64,000 nucleotides of DNA, from assembly GCA_902779645.1 (NCBI GenBank), contig CACZCH010000003.1:1-64000 (forward strand), read 5' to 3'. How positions within the stretch are numbered: the stretch's first letter is position 1; every line of letters starts with the position of its first letter. Below the pieces are notes generated by a model, which saw only the letters and a list, made by a program, of their open reading frames with translations, was not told where the DNA came from and did no database searches. The stretch comes from an uncultured bacterium. GTDB lineage: Bacteria > Cyanobacteriota > Vampirovibrionia > Gastranaerophilales > Gastranaerophilaceae. The translations under genes were made by a program, and so were the position numbers. Below are positions 16,643-24,885 of the stretch, piece by piece.

Positions 16643-17382
16643 AACTTGCTCCTTAATTCGTGTATTTCTTCAAGACTCATTTCTTTATACATATATCTTC
16701 GGAAACTCATTCCGCTTGGCAATTTACTTATAGGAATTCTTAATTTCTGTGCCACTTTTTGTCGGCACTGTTCAATCGTGTAATAGTAAGGCTTTAGGTA
16801 GTATTCCTTAAATATTTTGTAATATTTTGGCATATCCGGATAATATGGCTTTCTAACTTTTCCGTAGTTAGAGATAAGAGCGGAATTACCAAATTTAACA
16901 TATGCTTTTCTTTTGCGGATAACGGATTGATAACTCGTTTGCTCCATTGGGTTTTGCAGGTTATATTCCTTTATAAACTCCTTTAATTTGTTTCCGTATA
17001 AGCCATTTGTTATTTTAAGAAGGTGCAAATATTTGTAATATGTCCTCATGTTATATTCCGGAATTTTTTCCAATTCTTCCTGTGATAAGTTTGTTGCAGG
17101 GGTAAAATCATGTATAACTGCTTTGGTTTTGAATTTGATATAGTCATCATCTCTTACAAATTTGACGGACTCGGCTTTGACCTTCGGTTCTGTTGGTTGC
17201 GGGAAATAATCAAATTCACAATAAACATATCCCTGTGAGGTTTCTTTTAAAATATTTTCTTTGACCATAGTTTGCAGGATTTGTTTCAGTTCTTCTTTCG
17301 GGGTTTCCGCAAGAACATAAAGTTCTTCAAAGGTAAATGCTTTTAATTTTCGGGATAAATAGCATATTTTTTTGTCTATCAT
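16633..17382 (-). CDS. Mu-like element protein, probable DNA-binding accessory factor
   Basis: A 249-residue basic protein. Residues 1-55 resemble a winged helix (FTFEELYVLAETPKEELKQILQTMVKENILKE, written here as a motif summary of its first 50 residues). A middle segment (TSYQSVIRKRKAYVKFGNSALISNYGK) resembles the HTH-plus-arm region that precedes the catalytic core in many DDE transposases. It overlaps MuB by 4 nt (ATGA) and has an AAGGAT ribosome site. It may help the transposase recognise ends. The family is not certain. Confidence 0.65.
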   Translation of the reverse strand: MIDKKICYLSRKLKAFTFEELYVLAETPKEELKQILQTMVKENILKETSQGYVYCEFDYFPQPTEPKVKAESVKFVRDDDYIKFKTKAVIHDFTPATNLSQEELEKIPEYNMRTYYKYLHLLKITNGLYGNKLKEFIKEYNLQNPMEQTSYQSVIRKRKAYVKFGNSALISNYGKVRKPYYPDMPKYYKIFKEYYLKPYYYTIEQCRQKVAQKLRIPISKLPSGMSFRRYMYKEMSLEEIHELRSKLCF

Positions 17383-18074
17383 ATAAGATCCTTTCTGGTT
17401 ATCTTCATAACCGTTTCTTTATTTATTTCTTTTAAATCATTAGTAGCTGCAATCTCTTCAGCTTTATTTATTAATTTAACTATCTGTCGGAAACGATTTC
17501 CTGTTTGATGTATATAGTTAATTGCTTCAGGAGTAAATTTTACTTCGGATAATTCATTCAAAAATGTATCAATATCATTAGCTGTAAATGTTTCAAAATG
17601 CAGAATCTCTGAAAATCTGTCATACAAATGTGTATATCGTTTTAATTTCTTATCCGCAAAACTCATTCCTATCAACACTATCGGATTATGTGTTCTATCG
17701 TGTATATCTCTGAGTATCTCAACCGCTTCTTTATCAGAAACAAGATAATCAACTTCATCTACGATAATAACTCTGGGATACTTAATTAAAGCTTTTACAA
17801 CTTGGTCAAATAAATCAGAACTTTTGTATAAAGGTGTTTCGCCAATTTCTCTGACAATTTCCTGAAGCAGCCAATGCGGACTCATAGTCTTTTTTGCATT
17901 TATTAAAATTCCGTCATTATTAGCTGACCACCATAAAGCAACTTCGGATTTTCCAAGTCCCGGCTCTCCATAAACAAGTGCCATCCCCGGAACACCTTTT
18001 GGTCTGTTTATCAAATTATTAACCAGAGTTATAAACTTTTTTACATTTTTTGTCATCAAAAATTCAGATTGCAT
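17379..18074 (-). CDS. MuB-like AAA+ ATPase, transposition target-selection protein
   Basis: A 231-residue ATPase. The ATG at 18074 is preferred over the one at 18107 because GGAGG lies 8 nt upstream of it. Walker A is GEPGLGKS (about residues 36-43) and Walker B VIIVDEVD (about 102-109), with a sensor-like VLIGMS. Proteins of this family (MuB, TniB, IstB-like) bind target DNA and activate the transposase. It overlaps the transposase by 11 nt and the next gene by 4 nt, so all are co-translated. The length is shorter than Mu MuB (about 310) and nearer to those of minimal transposons. Confidence 0.88.
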   Translation of the reverse strand: MQSEFLMTKNVKKFITLVNNLINRPKGVPGMALVYGEPGLGKSEVALWWSANNDGILINAKKTMSPHWLLQEIVREIGETPLYKSSDLFDQVVKALIKYPRVIIVDEVDYLVSDKEAVEILRDIHDRTHNPIVLIGMSFADKKLKRYTHLYDRFSEILHFETFTANDIDTFLNELSEVKFTPEAINYIHQTGNRFRQIVKLINKAEEIAATNDLKEINKETVMKITRKDLI

Positions 18075-20040
18075 TTGTTCTTCCTCCGTAAATCTGTTTA
18101 TATTCATCAGTTAATTCATATTCTTTAAACCAAACAACATCTTTATCGTTAGCAAAGCCGTTCTTTAAATGCCATTCGTATCTTTCGCATCTTGATTCAA
18201 ATTCAGGTCTGCTGCCTTTAGGTTCAGGTTCAGGATTTGAATTTTTAATAACGATATCAGTAGATTTATTTTCAATCTGTGGAATATTTTGCCATTCAAG
18301 TGGCTTAATATGTTCTGTTTGTAAATACTTATTAATATTTTTAATTGTTTGTTTTTCTAATTTTTTCTGTTGGTGAAGTTTAAATTTTAGCTCTTCCTGA
18401 TCCTTAATATCACCAAAGTAGTATGCCATAGGATTAATCGGTTCAATTCTTTCTGCGGTACAGATGAATTCGTTTTTCAATGTGTATATTTTTATTTTTG
18501 TTAAATCGGAAAGGCTGTATTTGATTATTACCTTACCTTTTAACCCATATAAGCATTCATTGTAATAATCTGCTTTCAGGAATCTTATGCCGTTACGATT
18601 TATTGTCTTGATTTCTTTGCTCATCATTAAATCGTCAAGTTCTTCAATATTAATTCCGGCACCTTTACCTTTGTCAAAAACTTCTCCAATTGTTTTGCCT
18701 TTCACATTAGGGCAATTAAGACTCCTGTGAAATTCCATATAACAATCAAACATTTTTGTTAATTGTTCAATAGTAGGGATAAACTCGTTATGATGCTCTT
18801 TATGGAATTTTTCGTTACGTTTCATATATGCAGGTTTATCTGATATATTTGAACCGACAAACGACGGCAATAATCTTTCAAATCCGTCTTGCAGTTCTCT
18901 GAAAAATCTTTCTATTACTTTTGCTCTTGCGTTATATGGCTGTGCAAAGACGGCAGTAATATTTAATTTATTAAATAATCCGTTAATTCCGCTTTCCTGA
19001 AAATCTCCTGTAAAAAATTTTGCTCTGAAAGCTTTTCCGTTATCCTGATAACAGATTTTCGGAATTTTACCTAAATTGATAATAGCATTACGAAGTGCGG
19101 AAGATATTGCTTGTGTATTCTCTTCAAGCATAATTTCATATCCGACTAATGCTGTGGATTTCCAATCAAGATATCCTATTAAAGTTGGTCTGCATGGTTT
19201 GCCGGTAAACGGATTTATACATTGAACGGCAAGTCTGTGTCCGTCTGCTACCAAAATATCACCAACATCAATTTTTGAAATATCTCTTTTAATATATGGT
19301 TCAACTTTATCTTTTAATGCTTTTTGTCCCTCTCTTGCCAAAATCCAATCCGGATAATGATTCCGTTTCAGATTTTCAGCATATCTTCTGAAAGTTCTTT
19401 CGCAGGATGGAGAATCTATGCATTTTTTATTAAGAATAAATTTGGTTAATTTTGTTGCTTTACCGATATTTGTTTTATTTGGATTTAGTAAAAGAGATCT
19501 GAAAACAATTTCTTCATCAGGAGTTAATTTTGCACTGGATTCTTTTTCTCCGTAATCATAATTCGGGATAAGTAATTTGTAATCAGAATTTCCTCTTACT
19601 TTTTTATACCAGCGATATATCGTGCCAATTGAAACTTTTCCGACTACATTAAATAAAATCGGATACAAACTTCCATTATTATATGCAGCAATAAAATCTT
19701 TACCAGCTTCAGTCTTATTATCCTGTGTATTTCTATAATCAACCCATAGGTTTACTAAATCATACCGAGCAAGAGCAATTTGGAGAGCATGAGGTGGAAT
19801 CTTATCATTTTTTCTCATTTTAGGTTCCCGCTTTTTCTCAATTTCAAATCTGTTTTTCTCAAAATCGATTAAATTTTGTGTGTCTTTACTTACGGATTGA
19901 ACCAAAATCTCATACCTAGAGCCTGTTTTGCCGTCAACCAATCGGCTTACATATTTTTTCTGATTGACGGCTTTTCTTACGGCTCTTGGGGTAATGCCTT
20001 GTATATTTGCTAAGTCTTTCACAGATATCCAATTTTGCAT
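18064..20040 (-). CDS. MuA-like DDE transposase
   Basis: A 658-residue transposase. The N-terminus (WISVKDLANIQGITPRAVRK) matches the Mu-type winged-helix domain, followed by a helical end-binding region and an RNase-H-like catalytic core with a DDE triad at Asp266 (ILVADGHR), Asp333 (CYQDNGKAF) and Glu377 (AKVIERFFREL). The spacing is close to phage Mu. Residues about 480-560 look like the beta-barrel domain, and a charged C-terminal tail would contact MuB. The triad is intact, so the enzyme may be active. GGAGG lies 11 nt before the ATG. It is divergent from the repressor across a 242-bp control region. Confidence 0.9.
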   Translation of the reverse strand: MQNWISVKDLANIQGITPRAVRKAVNQKKYVSRLVDGKTGSRYEILVQSVSKDTQNLIDFEKNRFEIEKKREPKMRKNDKIPPHALQIALARYDLVNLWVDYRNTQDNKTEAGKDFIAAYNNGSLYPILFNVVGKVSIGTIYRWYKKVRGNSDYKLLIPNYDYGEKESSAKLTPDEEIVFRSLLLNPNKTNIGKATKLTKFILNKKCIDSPSCERTFRRYAENLKRNHYPDWILAREGQKALKDKVEPYIKRDISKIDVGDILVADGHRLAVQCINPFTGKPCRPTLIGYLDWKSTALVGYEIMLEENTQAISSALRNAIINLGKIPKICYQDNGKAFRAKFFTGDFQESGINGLFNKLNITAVFAQPYNARAKVIERFFRELQDGFERLLPSFVGSNISDKPAYMKRNEKFHKEHHNEFIPTIEQLTKMFDCYMEFHRSLNCPNVKGKTIGEVFDKGKGAGINIEELDDLMMSKEIKTINRNGIRFLKADYYNECLYGLKGKVIIKYSLSDLTKIKIYTLKNEFICTAERIEPINPMAYYFGDIKDQEELKFKLHQQKKLEKQTIKNINKYLQTEHIKPLEWQNIPQIENKSTDIVIKNSNPEPEPKGSRPEFESRCERYEWHLKNGFANDKDVVWFKEYELTDEYKQIYGGRTNAI

Positions 20041-20184
20041 TTATATAACGACCTCCTAAGTCGGCATAAAAATTCAGCACTTTATATCACACTACATATT
20101 AGCTCTAATTCGGACTAATTGGAGCGGTTAAAGCTTATTTATTAAGTTGTGTGTCTGGGTAAATTTATACAACCTGTTGGACAT

Positions 20185-20284
20185 ATTTGTAAACCAATAT
20201 GTTGATTTATACAAATTTACATGTTATATTTTAATCAAATTATAGATTATTTTTAATTAGTTGTCAACATATAGGTTTACAAAT
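20185..20284. promoter_or_regulatory. Operator region between transposase and repressor
   Basis: Two 20-bp arms in inverted orientation, 20185-20204 and 20265-20284, match at 19 of 20 positions (core TTTGTAAACC...ATATGTTG). The second arm covers the repressor start codon. TTTATACAA also occurs twice nearby (around 20164 and 20206). This layout fits repressor binding that shuts off the transposase promoter and its own gene. Confidence 0.65.
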
Positions 20285-20798
20285 GCTAGAACACCAAAAA
20301 ATCAAAGCAGTAAGAGAAAGGTTAGATCTTACACAGCAAGAGGTTGCTAATAACCTCGGAGTATCAAAACAATATTTGAGTAAAGTAGAACTTGGGCTGA
20401 CCAATTTAAGCAAAAGCAAATTAAAACTATTTTGTGAAACATATAAAGTTTCTTATGATTGGATGTTTGGTGATGGTCCAAATATGTTTCAACAACAAGA
20501 TGAATATGTTAAGCAACTCTTTGCAGGCGAAGAAGGGTATGATAGTTTTGGTCATTTAATAGATGCATACAATTATTTTATTATAAATATTAAAGCATTT
20601 ATAGAAAAAAAACATCCTGATGCGCTTTTTGAAAAAAAACTTGCAACAGCTTGTTCTATGTTTTATCAATACCTTCCAAGTGGTAAAATTCCTTTAGTAT
20701 CTTTTGAAGCAGAAGAATGGATTAAAAATAAACTCAAAGAGAAAGAATTTCAAGATGAAGTTCTTGAGACATATTATCAAAGTTTTACTTATTCTTAA
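20283..20798 (+). CDS. XRE-family repressor of the Mu-like element
   Basis: A 171-residue protein. Residues 8-62 form a textbook Cro/CI helix-turn-helix (LDLTQQEVANNLGVSKQYLSKVELG). The C-terminal part is helical and acidic, suited to oligomerisation. There is no RecA-cleavable Ser-Lys domain that I can see. It is transcribed away from the transposase, as phage Mu repressor is, and its start codon lies inside an inverted-repeat operator. The ribosome site is weak (TAGG). Confidence 0.85.
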   Translation: MLEHQKIKAVRERLDLTQQEVANNLGVSKQYLSKVELGLTNLSKSKLKLFCETYKVSYDWMFGDGPNMFQQQDEYVKQLFAGEEGYDSFGHLIDAYNYFIINIKAFIEKKHPDALFEKKLATACSMFYQYLPSGKIPLVSFEAEEWIKNKLKEKEFQDEVLETYYQSFTYS

Positions 20799-21258
20799 TC
20801 GCAGCAACAATTCTTAAAGTCCATAATTCTTGACCAAAGTCCGATTTCTTAAGCTTTTTTGCACATATATTTAAAAGTGTTAAGTGTAAATTGCCGGAAA
20901 ATATGCCTCAAACGCATATTTTCATCTTGAAAATATTGCTATTATTGACTTTAATCAGGTTCTTGAAATCGGTATGATTTTGATTTTAAGTGGGAACTCG
21001 GTTCCTCCTTTAGTTCCTCCTTGACGAAATGTCACTTTTCTTGCACTTTTTATTAAATGGCTAAAACTCAAATATATTAGGTAATACATCCCAACAAAAA
21101 TTAAAAATTTAAAAACTCATAGTCACTTTTGAGGACAGAAAACGGACATTTTTCCCATTTTTGTCAATTTAATCAATAAGCCTATATTCCAAACACACAG
21201 CCACTCTTCCCTCAAATTCCCCCTTTATCATTCTTATAGAAATCTATAACATTATTAA
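20799..21258. other. Gene-free block right of the Mu-like module
   Basis: About 460 bp with no supported gene. It has AAAGTCC twice in 20810-20850 (related to the dispersed GGACTTTTG motif), a copy of the inverted repeat flanking the RAYT remnant (21031-21051), and AGTCACTTTTGAGGAC followed by CGGACATTT near 21121-21150. The right end of the Mu-like element may lie here, but I could not define it. Confidence 0.5.
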
Positions 21259-21882
21259 TTATTCTAAATCTAACTCTGAAATTTTGTATTTGTCATCAAA
21301 ATTACACCAATTTATATCATAAAATTTGTTATTCACATATTTCTTAAATGATGAATATTCCCAGTCTTTTGGTCTAATTTTATAATGTTTCATTGGATTA
21401 AAATGAATATAATCAATGTGTTTGTTTAAATCGTTTTCGTCTAAAATAATATGAGCCCAATATCTGCTCTGCCAAATACCTTTTTCTTTTTTATATTTTT
21501 TACCTTCTGTCAAATCTGAATTATCAATGTTAATATTACGAGAAAAATATGTTTTAAAATATTTAATTATATTAGGGTAATCATTAATATTTTCAGGTTG
21601 TAAGATAAAATGAATATGGTCTTTTAAAATTACAATAGCTTCAATATTAAAAGAAATTTTTGTTTTTGTATATTTAAAAGAATGTTTTATTAATCAATAT
21701 AATCTAAAAGAAAATCTTTTCGATTATATGTAACAATCGTTATAAAAACCATAGAATTTGGTATAAAGTAACGTTTATAATTCATTCTAATATTATACAA
21801 TAAGTATTTGTCGTATGCAAATATGTGCAAAAGGGTGCAAGAATAGTGCAAAAAATGAGTAAAAAAGTGCAAGAAAAGTCAC
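21031..21882. repeat. 21-bp inverted repeats flanking the RAYT remnant
   Basis: The left copy at 21031-21051 (GTCACTTTTCTTGCACTTTT plus T) and right copy at 21862-21882 are inverted and match at 20 of 21 positions. They enclose the broken Y1-type transposase at 21259-21785. Y1 transposases do not normally use long terminal inverted repeats, so these may be flanking REP-like sequences or the ends of a composite unit. Confidence 0.6.
21259..21785 (-). pseudogene. REP-associated tyrosine transposase (RAYT/Y1 family), frameshifted
   Basis: The N-terminal piece (MNYKRYFIPNSMVFITIVTYN, from 21785) and a longer C-terminal piece lie in frames one base apart. A single missing T near 21690-21700 would restore one protein of about 175 residues. 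The restored sequence has the HUH motif (ILKDHIHFIL), followed by the conserved C-terminal block GIWQSRYWAH, HIDYIHFNPMKH and DWEYSSFKKY holding the probable catalytic Tyr. RAYTs are single-copy Y1 transposases linked to REP hairpins. It could also be a sequencing error rather than a real frameshift. Confidence 0.8.
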
Positions 21883-21942
21883 TTTTGGAGTAGTTTGAAA
21901 TTCAGATTTTCAATCGTATTCCGACCGCTACAATTCAATGTT

Positions 21943-21962
21943 GTTGGGCAAGTATGCCCAAC
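21943..21962. repeat. GTTGGGCA hairpin, copy 1
   Basis: Perfect 8-bp arms GTTGGGCA / TGCCCAAC with loop AGTA. The same stem occurs at 52003-52022 with loop TACC. Both copies are followed, 40-180 bp later, by TCCTGTTAAAAG(A/G)TAG. It may be a REP-like unit or a terminator. T-runs are weak here. Confidence 0.6.
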
Positions 21963-22072
21963 TTACCCTTGTTATCTTCTGAGCAAAACGGACAAAAAAA
22001 TACACCAAGCAAATGTCCTGTTAAAAGATAGATGTCAATAATTTTAAAATATATACCAACTAATTTATATAA

Positions 22073-22466
22073 TGGAGATGGCGGGAGTCGAACCCGCGTC
22101 CGATGCGGATACAAACTGATGTCTACGAGTGTAGTAACTTATTAGCTCAATCTGAAAAGGAAAGTTACAAAACCTGATTCAGATCAAAGACTTTTTACGG
22201 AAGCCTAACCTCCAATGGTTAATCTTGATACGCATACCATCATTTGCGTACTGCGTCTTGCATACGGTCATTCAATTCTTAACGGCAAGCTGGTTAAGGT
22301 GAATGGGCTGAACTGCTACTAAGCAGCGAGTCTTTGTGCTCTGTAATCAGCCATAGAAACAACGTTATTGTCGTTTAATTTGTTTTGCCCGTTGATAACC
22401 GAGAACAGCTCTCGGACTCGCAATCCGGATATACCAATCACAACGTCAAAGCCGTGGCATCCCCAT
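22073..22466 (-). ncRNA. ssrA: Transfer-messenger RNA (tmRNA)
   Basis: Rescues stalled ribosomes by adding a degradation tag. The 5' end GGGGATG (22466) pairs with CATCTCC at the 3' end, the T-arm reads GGGTTCGACTCCC, and the discriminator A is at 22073. CCA is not encoded. The tag frame (22375-22319) reads NDNNVVSMADYRAQRLAA then TAG, ending in the expected Leu-Ala-Ala. The triplet before the tag is TTA, so the exact resume codon is uncertain. The ends are set by acceptor pairing. ClpXP, which degrades tagged proteins, is encoded next door. Confidence 0.95.
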
Positions 22467-22535
22467 GTTCAATTTTGGCGATTCTTCACCCCCAAAATTA
22501 CTATTGGGCTCAGAGTGACAAAGTGAATTATAAGC

Positions 22536-22583
22536 TGTCATTCTGAGGGGAAATATCAATATTATTCCCAAAGAATCTCTGAT
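22536..22583. repeat. TCATTCTGAGG...AAAGAATCTCTGA dispersed-type repeat
   Basis: An imperfect palindrome, TGTCATTCTGAGG at one end and CCAAAGAATCTCTGA at the other, between tmRNA and clpX. From memory, similar units are widespread intergenic repeats in bacteria. No coding potential. Confidence 0.45.
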
Positions 22584-22622
22584 ACTTTTATCTTTTCAAA
22601 GTGCGTAACATCAGTATAACAG

Positions 22623-22649
22623 GGCGCGGCTTGAAATTCAAGCCGCGCC
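22623..22649. terminator. GC-rich hairpin after clpX
   Basis: Perfect 13-bp arms (GGCGCGGCTTGAA / TTCAAGCCGCGCC) around a single A, far more GC-rich than its surroundings. It lies 40 bp past the clpX stop, in the position of a terminator, but no U-run follows on the minus strand. It may instead be a processed 3' end or a repeat. Confidence 0.5.
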
Positions 22650-22688
22650 TTATATGAATGTTTTACGATTTTGCTTTTCTATTTACTC

Positions 22689-24029
22689 CTATGCACTTTC
22701 CTTTGATTTATTTTTTGGAAGTTGAATTAATTCGGCATCATGCCCTGCGATATTTACCTCTTCTTCTTTCTCATCCTGAGCTTCTACCATTTCTTTTGTT
22801 ATGGTAAACTTCTTGACATCGTGTTTTGACGGAATATCGTACATAACATCAAGCATAAGTTCTTCAACAATTGAACGCAAAGCTCTTGCACCGGTTTTAC
22901 GCTTAATTGCTTTTTTTGCAATCAAATCAACTGCCTCCGGTTCAAAGTCTAATTCAACATCATCCATTTCTAACAATTTCTTATATTGTTTAAGAACCGC
23001 ATTCTTAGGTTCTGTCAGAATCATCTTTAACGTATCTTCATCCAAAGCATCAAGAACTGCAAAAACAGGAACACGACCAATAAATTCAGGGATTAAACCG
23101 AATTTAAGCAAATCTTCCGGCTGAAGTTTCTTCAATAATTTTGAAGAAGCTTGTTCTTTTTCTGCTTGAGTTTGTGCAACGTTGCCGAATCCGATTGAAT
23201 TACCGTCTTTAACACGATGTTCAATAATCTTATCCAAATCTACGAATGCTCCGCCAACAATAAACAAAATATTCTTAGTATCTATTTGAATAACTTCCTG
23301 TTGAGGGTGTTTTCTTCCGCCTTGCGGAGGTACATTTGACAGAGTGCCTTCAATAAGCTTTAATAAAGCCTGTTGAACACCTTCACCTGATACATCTCTT
23401 GTAATGGAGGTATTTTCAGATTTTCTTGCAATCTTATCAATCTCATCTATGTAAATAATGCCTCGTTCTGCTTTCTTTGCATCATAATCAGCGTTTTGAT
23501 ACAAGCGAAGCAGAATATTTTCAACGTCATCACCTACATAACCTGCTTCTGTAAGAGTCGTAGCATCAGCTACTGCAAAAGGTACATCAAGCATTTTAGC
23601 TAATGTTTGAGCTAATAATGTTTTACCGCAACCGGTTGGACCAACAAGCAAAATATTTGATTTTTGAATCTCTACATCATCTTTATCACTGTTAATATTG
23701 TGTTTTAGACGTTTATAGTGGTTATATACAGCAACTGACAAAACTTTCTTTGCATCATCCTGACCTACGATATGTTGATCCAGATATGCTTTAATTTCGT
23801 GTGGTTTTGGAATAGGTTTATTTTCACTATCCTCTTTTTTCTTGTCGATGTCTTTACCGTCTTTATCTTTTTCTTTGTCCTTTTGTTCAAAGAATTCTTC
23901 GTCTAATATTTCGTTACAAAGTTCAACGCATTCATCGCAAATATATACATCAGGCCCCGCTATTAGCTTTTTAACCTGATCTTGCGTTTTTCCGCAGAAT
24001 GAACATTTTAGTCTGTCGCTTGCCGGCAT
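22689..24029 (-). CDS. clpX: ATP-dependent Clp protease ATP-binding subunit ClpX
   Basis: A 446-residue AAA+ unfoldase that feeds substrates, including tmRNA-tagged proteins, to ClpP. An N-terminal zinc-binding domain has Cys9, Cys12, Cys31 and Cys34. Residues 44-75 form an unusually long, acidic, Lys/Asp-rich linker. Walker A is GPTGCGKT (130-137). Walker [10 protein letters not shown], the pore loop GYVGDDVE, and the [13 protein letters not shown] and GFG motifs follow. A strong GGAGG site precedes the ATG. It lies 93 bp after clpP on the same strand, an arrangement common in bacteria. Confidence 0.97.
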   Translation of the reverse strand: MPASDRLKCSFCGKTQDQVKKLIAGPDVYICDECVELCNEILDEEFFEQKDKEKDKDGKDIDKKKEDSENKPIPKPHEIKAYLDQHIVGQDDAKKVLSVAVYNHYKRLKHNINSDKDDVEIQKSNILLVGPTGCGKTLLAQTLAKMLDVPFAVADATTLTEAGYVGDDVENILLRLYQNADYDAKKAERGIIYIDEIDKIARKSENTSITRDVSGEGVQQALLKLIEGTLSNVPPQGGRKHPQQEVIQIDTKNILFIVGGAFVDLDKIIEHRVKDGNSIGFGNVAQTQAEKEQASSKLLKKLQPEDLLKFGLIPEFIGRVPVFAVLDALDEDTLKMILTEPKNAVLKQYKKLLEMDDVELDFEPEAVDLIAKKAIKRKTGARALRSIVEELMLDVMYDIPSKHDVKKFTITKEMVEAQDEKEEEVNIAGHDAELIQLPKNKSKESA

Positions 24030-24047
24030 AGTGCCTCCTGTTTAAAA

Positions 24048-24083
24048 GTGATTAAGTGAAATGTGATTAAGTGATTAAGTGAT
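24048..24083. repeat. Short tandem GTGATTAAGTGA-type repeats between clpP and clpX
   Basis: GTGATTAAGTGA occurs at 24049 and, overlapping, twice more in 24063-24082. The run lies in the clpP-clpX spacer. It could be slippage-generated or a regulatory array. There is no hairpin. Confidence 0.5.
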
Positions 24084-24122
24084 AAAAACTCTCGTTCACT
24101 TGCTCCCCTGTTCAATTGTTCA

Positions 24123-24713
24123 CTATTCTTTAGTAATTACCTTATCAATCATACCGTACTCAAGAGCTTCTTGAGGAGTCATGATATAGTCACGGTCTGT
24201 GTCTTTTTCAATTTTCTTAATTGATTGACCTGTGTTTGATGCCATAATTTCATTCAAAGTCTTTTTAATTCTCAAGATTTCTTGTGCTTGGATTTCGATA
24301 TCGGTAGCTTGACCTTGAGCACCGCCTAAAGGCTGGTGAATAAGAACTCTTGAATGAGGAAGAGCCATTCTCTTGCCTTTTGTACCTGAACATAGTAAGA
24401 ATGCACCCATTGATGCAGCTTGTCCCAAACAAATTGTTTGAACATCTGCTCTAATGTGCTGCATTGTATCATATATTGCTAAGCCTGCTGTTACGCTTCC
24501 ACCGGGAGAATTTATGTATAACATAATGTCTTTTTCCGGATTTTCACTGTCTAATAATAACATTTGTGCAACAATCAAATTTGCAACCATGTCATCAATT
24601 TGTGTTCCTAAGAATATAATTCTTTCTCTAAGTAATCTTGAGAAAATATCAAAAGCTCTTTCACCTCTTGAAGATTGCTCAATTACCGTAGGTACATAAC
24701 TTGCAAAGCTCAT
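24123..24713 (-). CDS. clpP: ATP-dependent Clp protease proteolytic subunit ClpP
   Basis: A 196-residue serine protease that forms the double-heptamer chamber capped by ClpX. The catalytic Ser101 is in [11 protein letters not shown], His126 in [10 protein letters not shown], and the acid is probably Asp171 in [11 protein letters not shown]. The N-terminus ([19 protein letters not shown]) is the conserved axial-loop region. Shine-Dalgarno AAGGA is present. Directly upstream of clpX and likely co-transcribed. Confidence 0.97.
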   Translation of the reverse strand: MSFASYVPTVIEQSSRGERAFDIFSRLLRERIIFLGTQIDDMVANLIVAQMLLLDSENPEKDIMLYINSPGGSVTAGLAIYDTMQHIRADVQTICLGQAASMGAFLLCSGTKGKRMALPHSRVLIHQPLGGAQGQATDIEIQAQEILRIKKTLNEIMASNTGQSIKKIEKDTDRDYIMTPQEALEYGMIDKVITKE

Positions 24714-24885
24714 CTTATTTTTTCCTTTCCTGTGTTTATAAACAAATACTTGTTAGCTACATTATACATTATTCAAATTATTAAACCAATAATCAATTTG
24801 TATGAGATTTGGTTTATTTTTATATTTCTTGTTTCAGGGACTTTTGTATTATACCATAAAGGTGTTAAACAGGCAAAGAAGCAGA

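Larger units (their letters stand above)
15799..20798. mobile_element. Mu-like transposition module without phage structural genes (core extent)
   Basis: Five tightly overlapping minus-strand genes (MuA-type transposase, MuB-type ATPase, a 249-residue protein, a 64-residue HTH protein and a 212-residue coiled-coil protein) plus a divergent XRE repressor, the order found at the early end of Mu-like phages. No capsid, tail, lysis or Mom-like genes follow. The termini (expected TG...CA ends and a 5-bp target duplication) were not found, so the coordinates mark only the gene core. The small genes at 14.9-15.7 kb may lie inside it. Confidence 0.75.

Noticed and set aside
15799-20798. Complete Mu-like prophage
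   Set aside because: No structural, lysis or packaging gene lies on either side. Housekeeping or unrelated genes begin within 2 kb.
22623-22649. GC-rich hairpin as a confident intrinsic terminator
   Set aside because: No U-run follows on the clpX strand, so the call was kept at low confidence.
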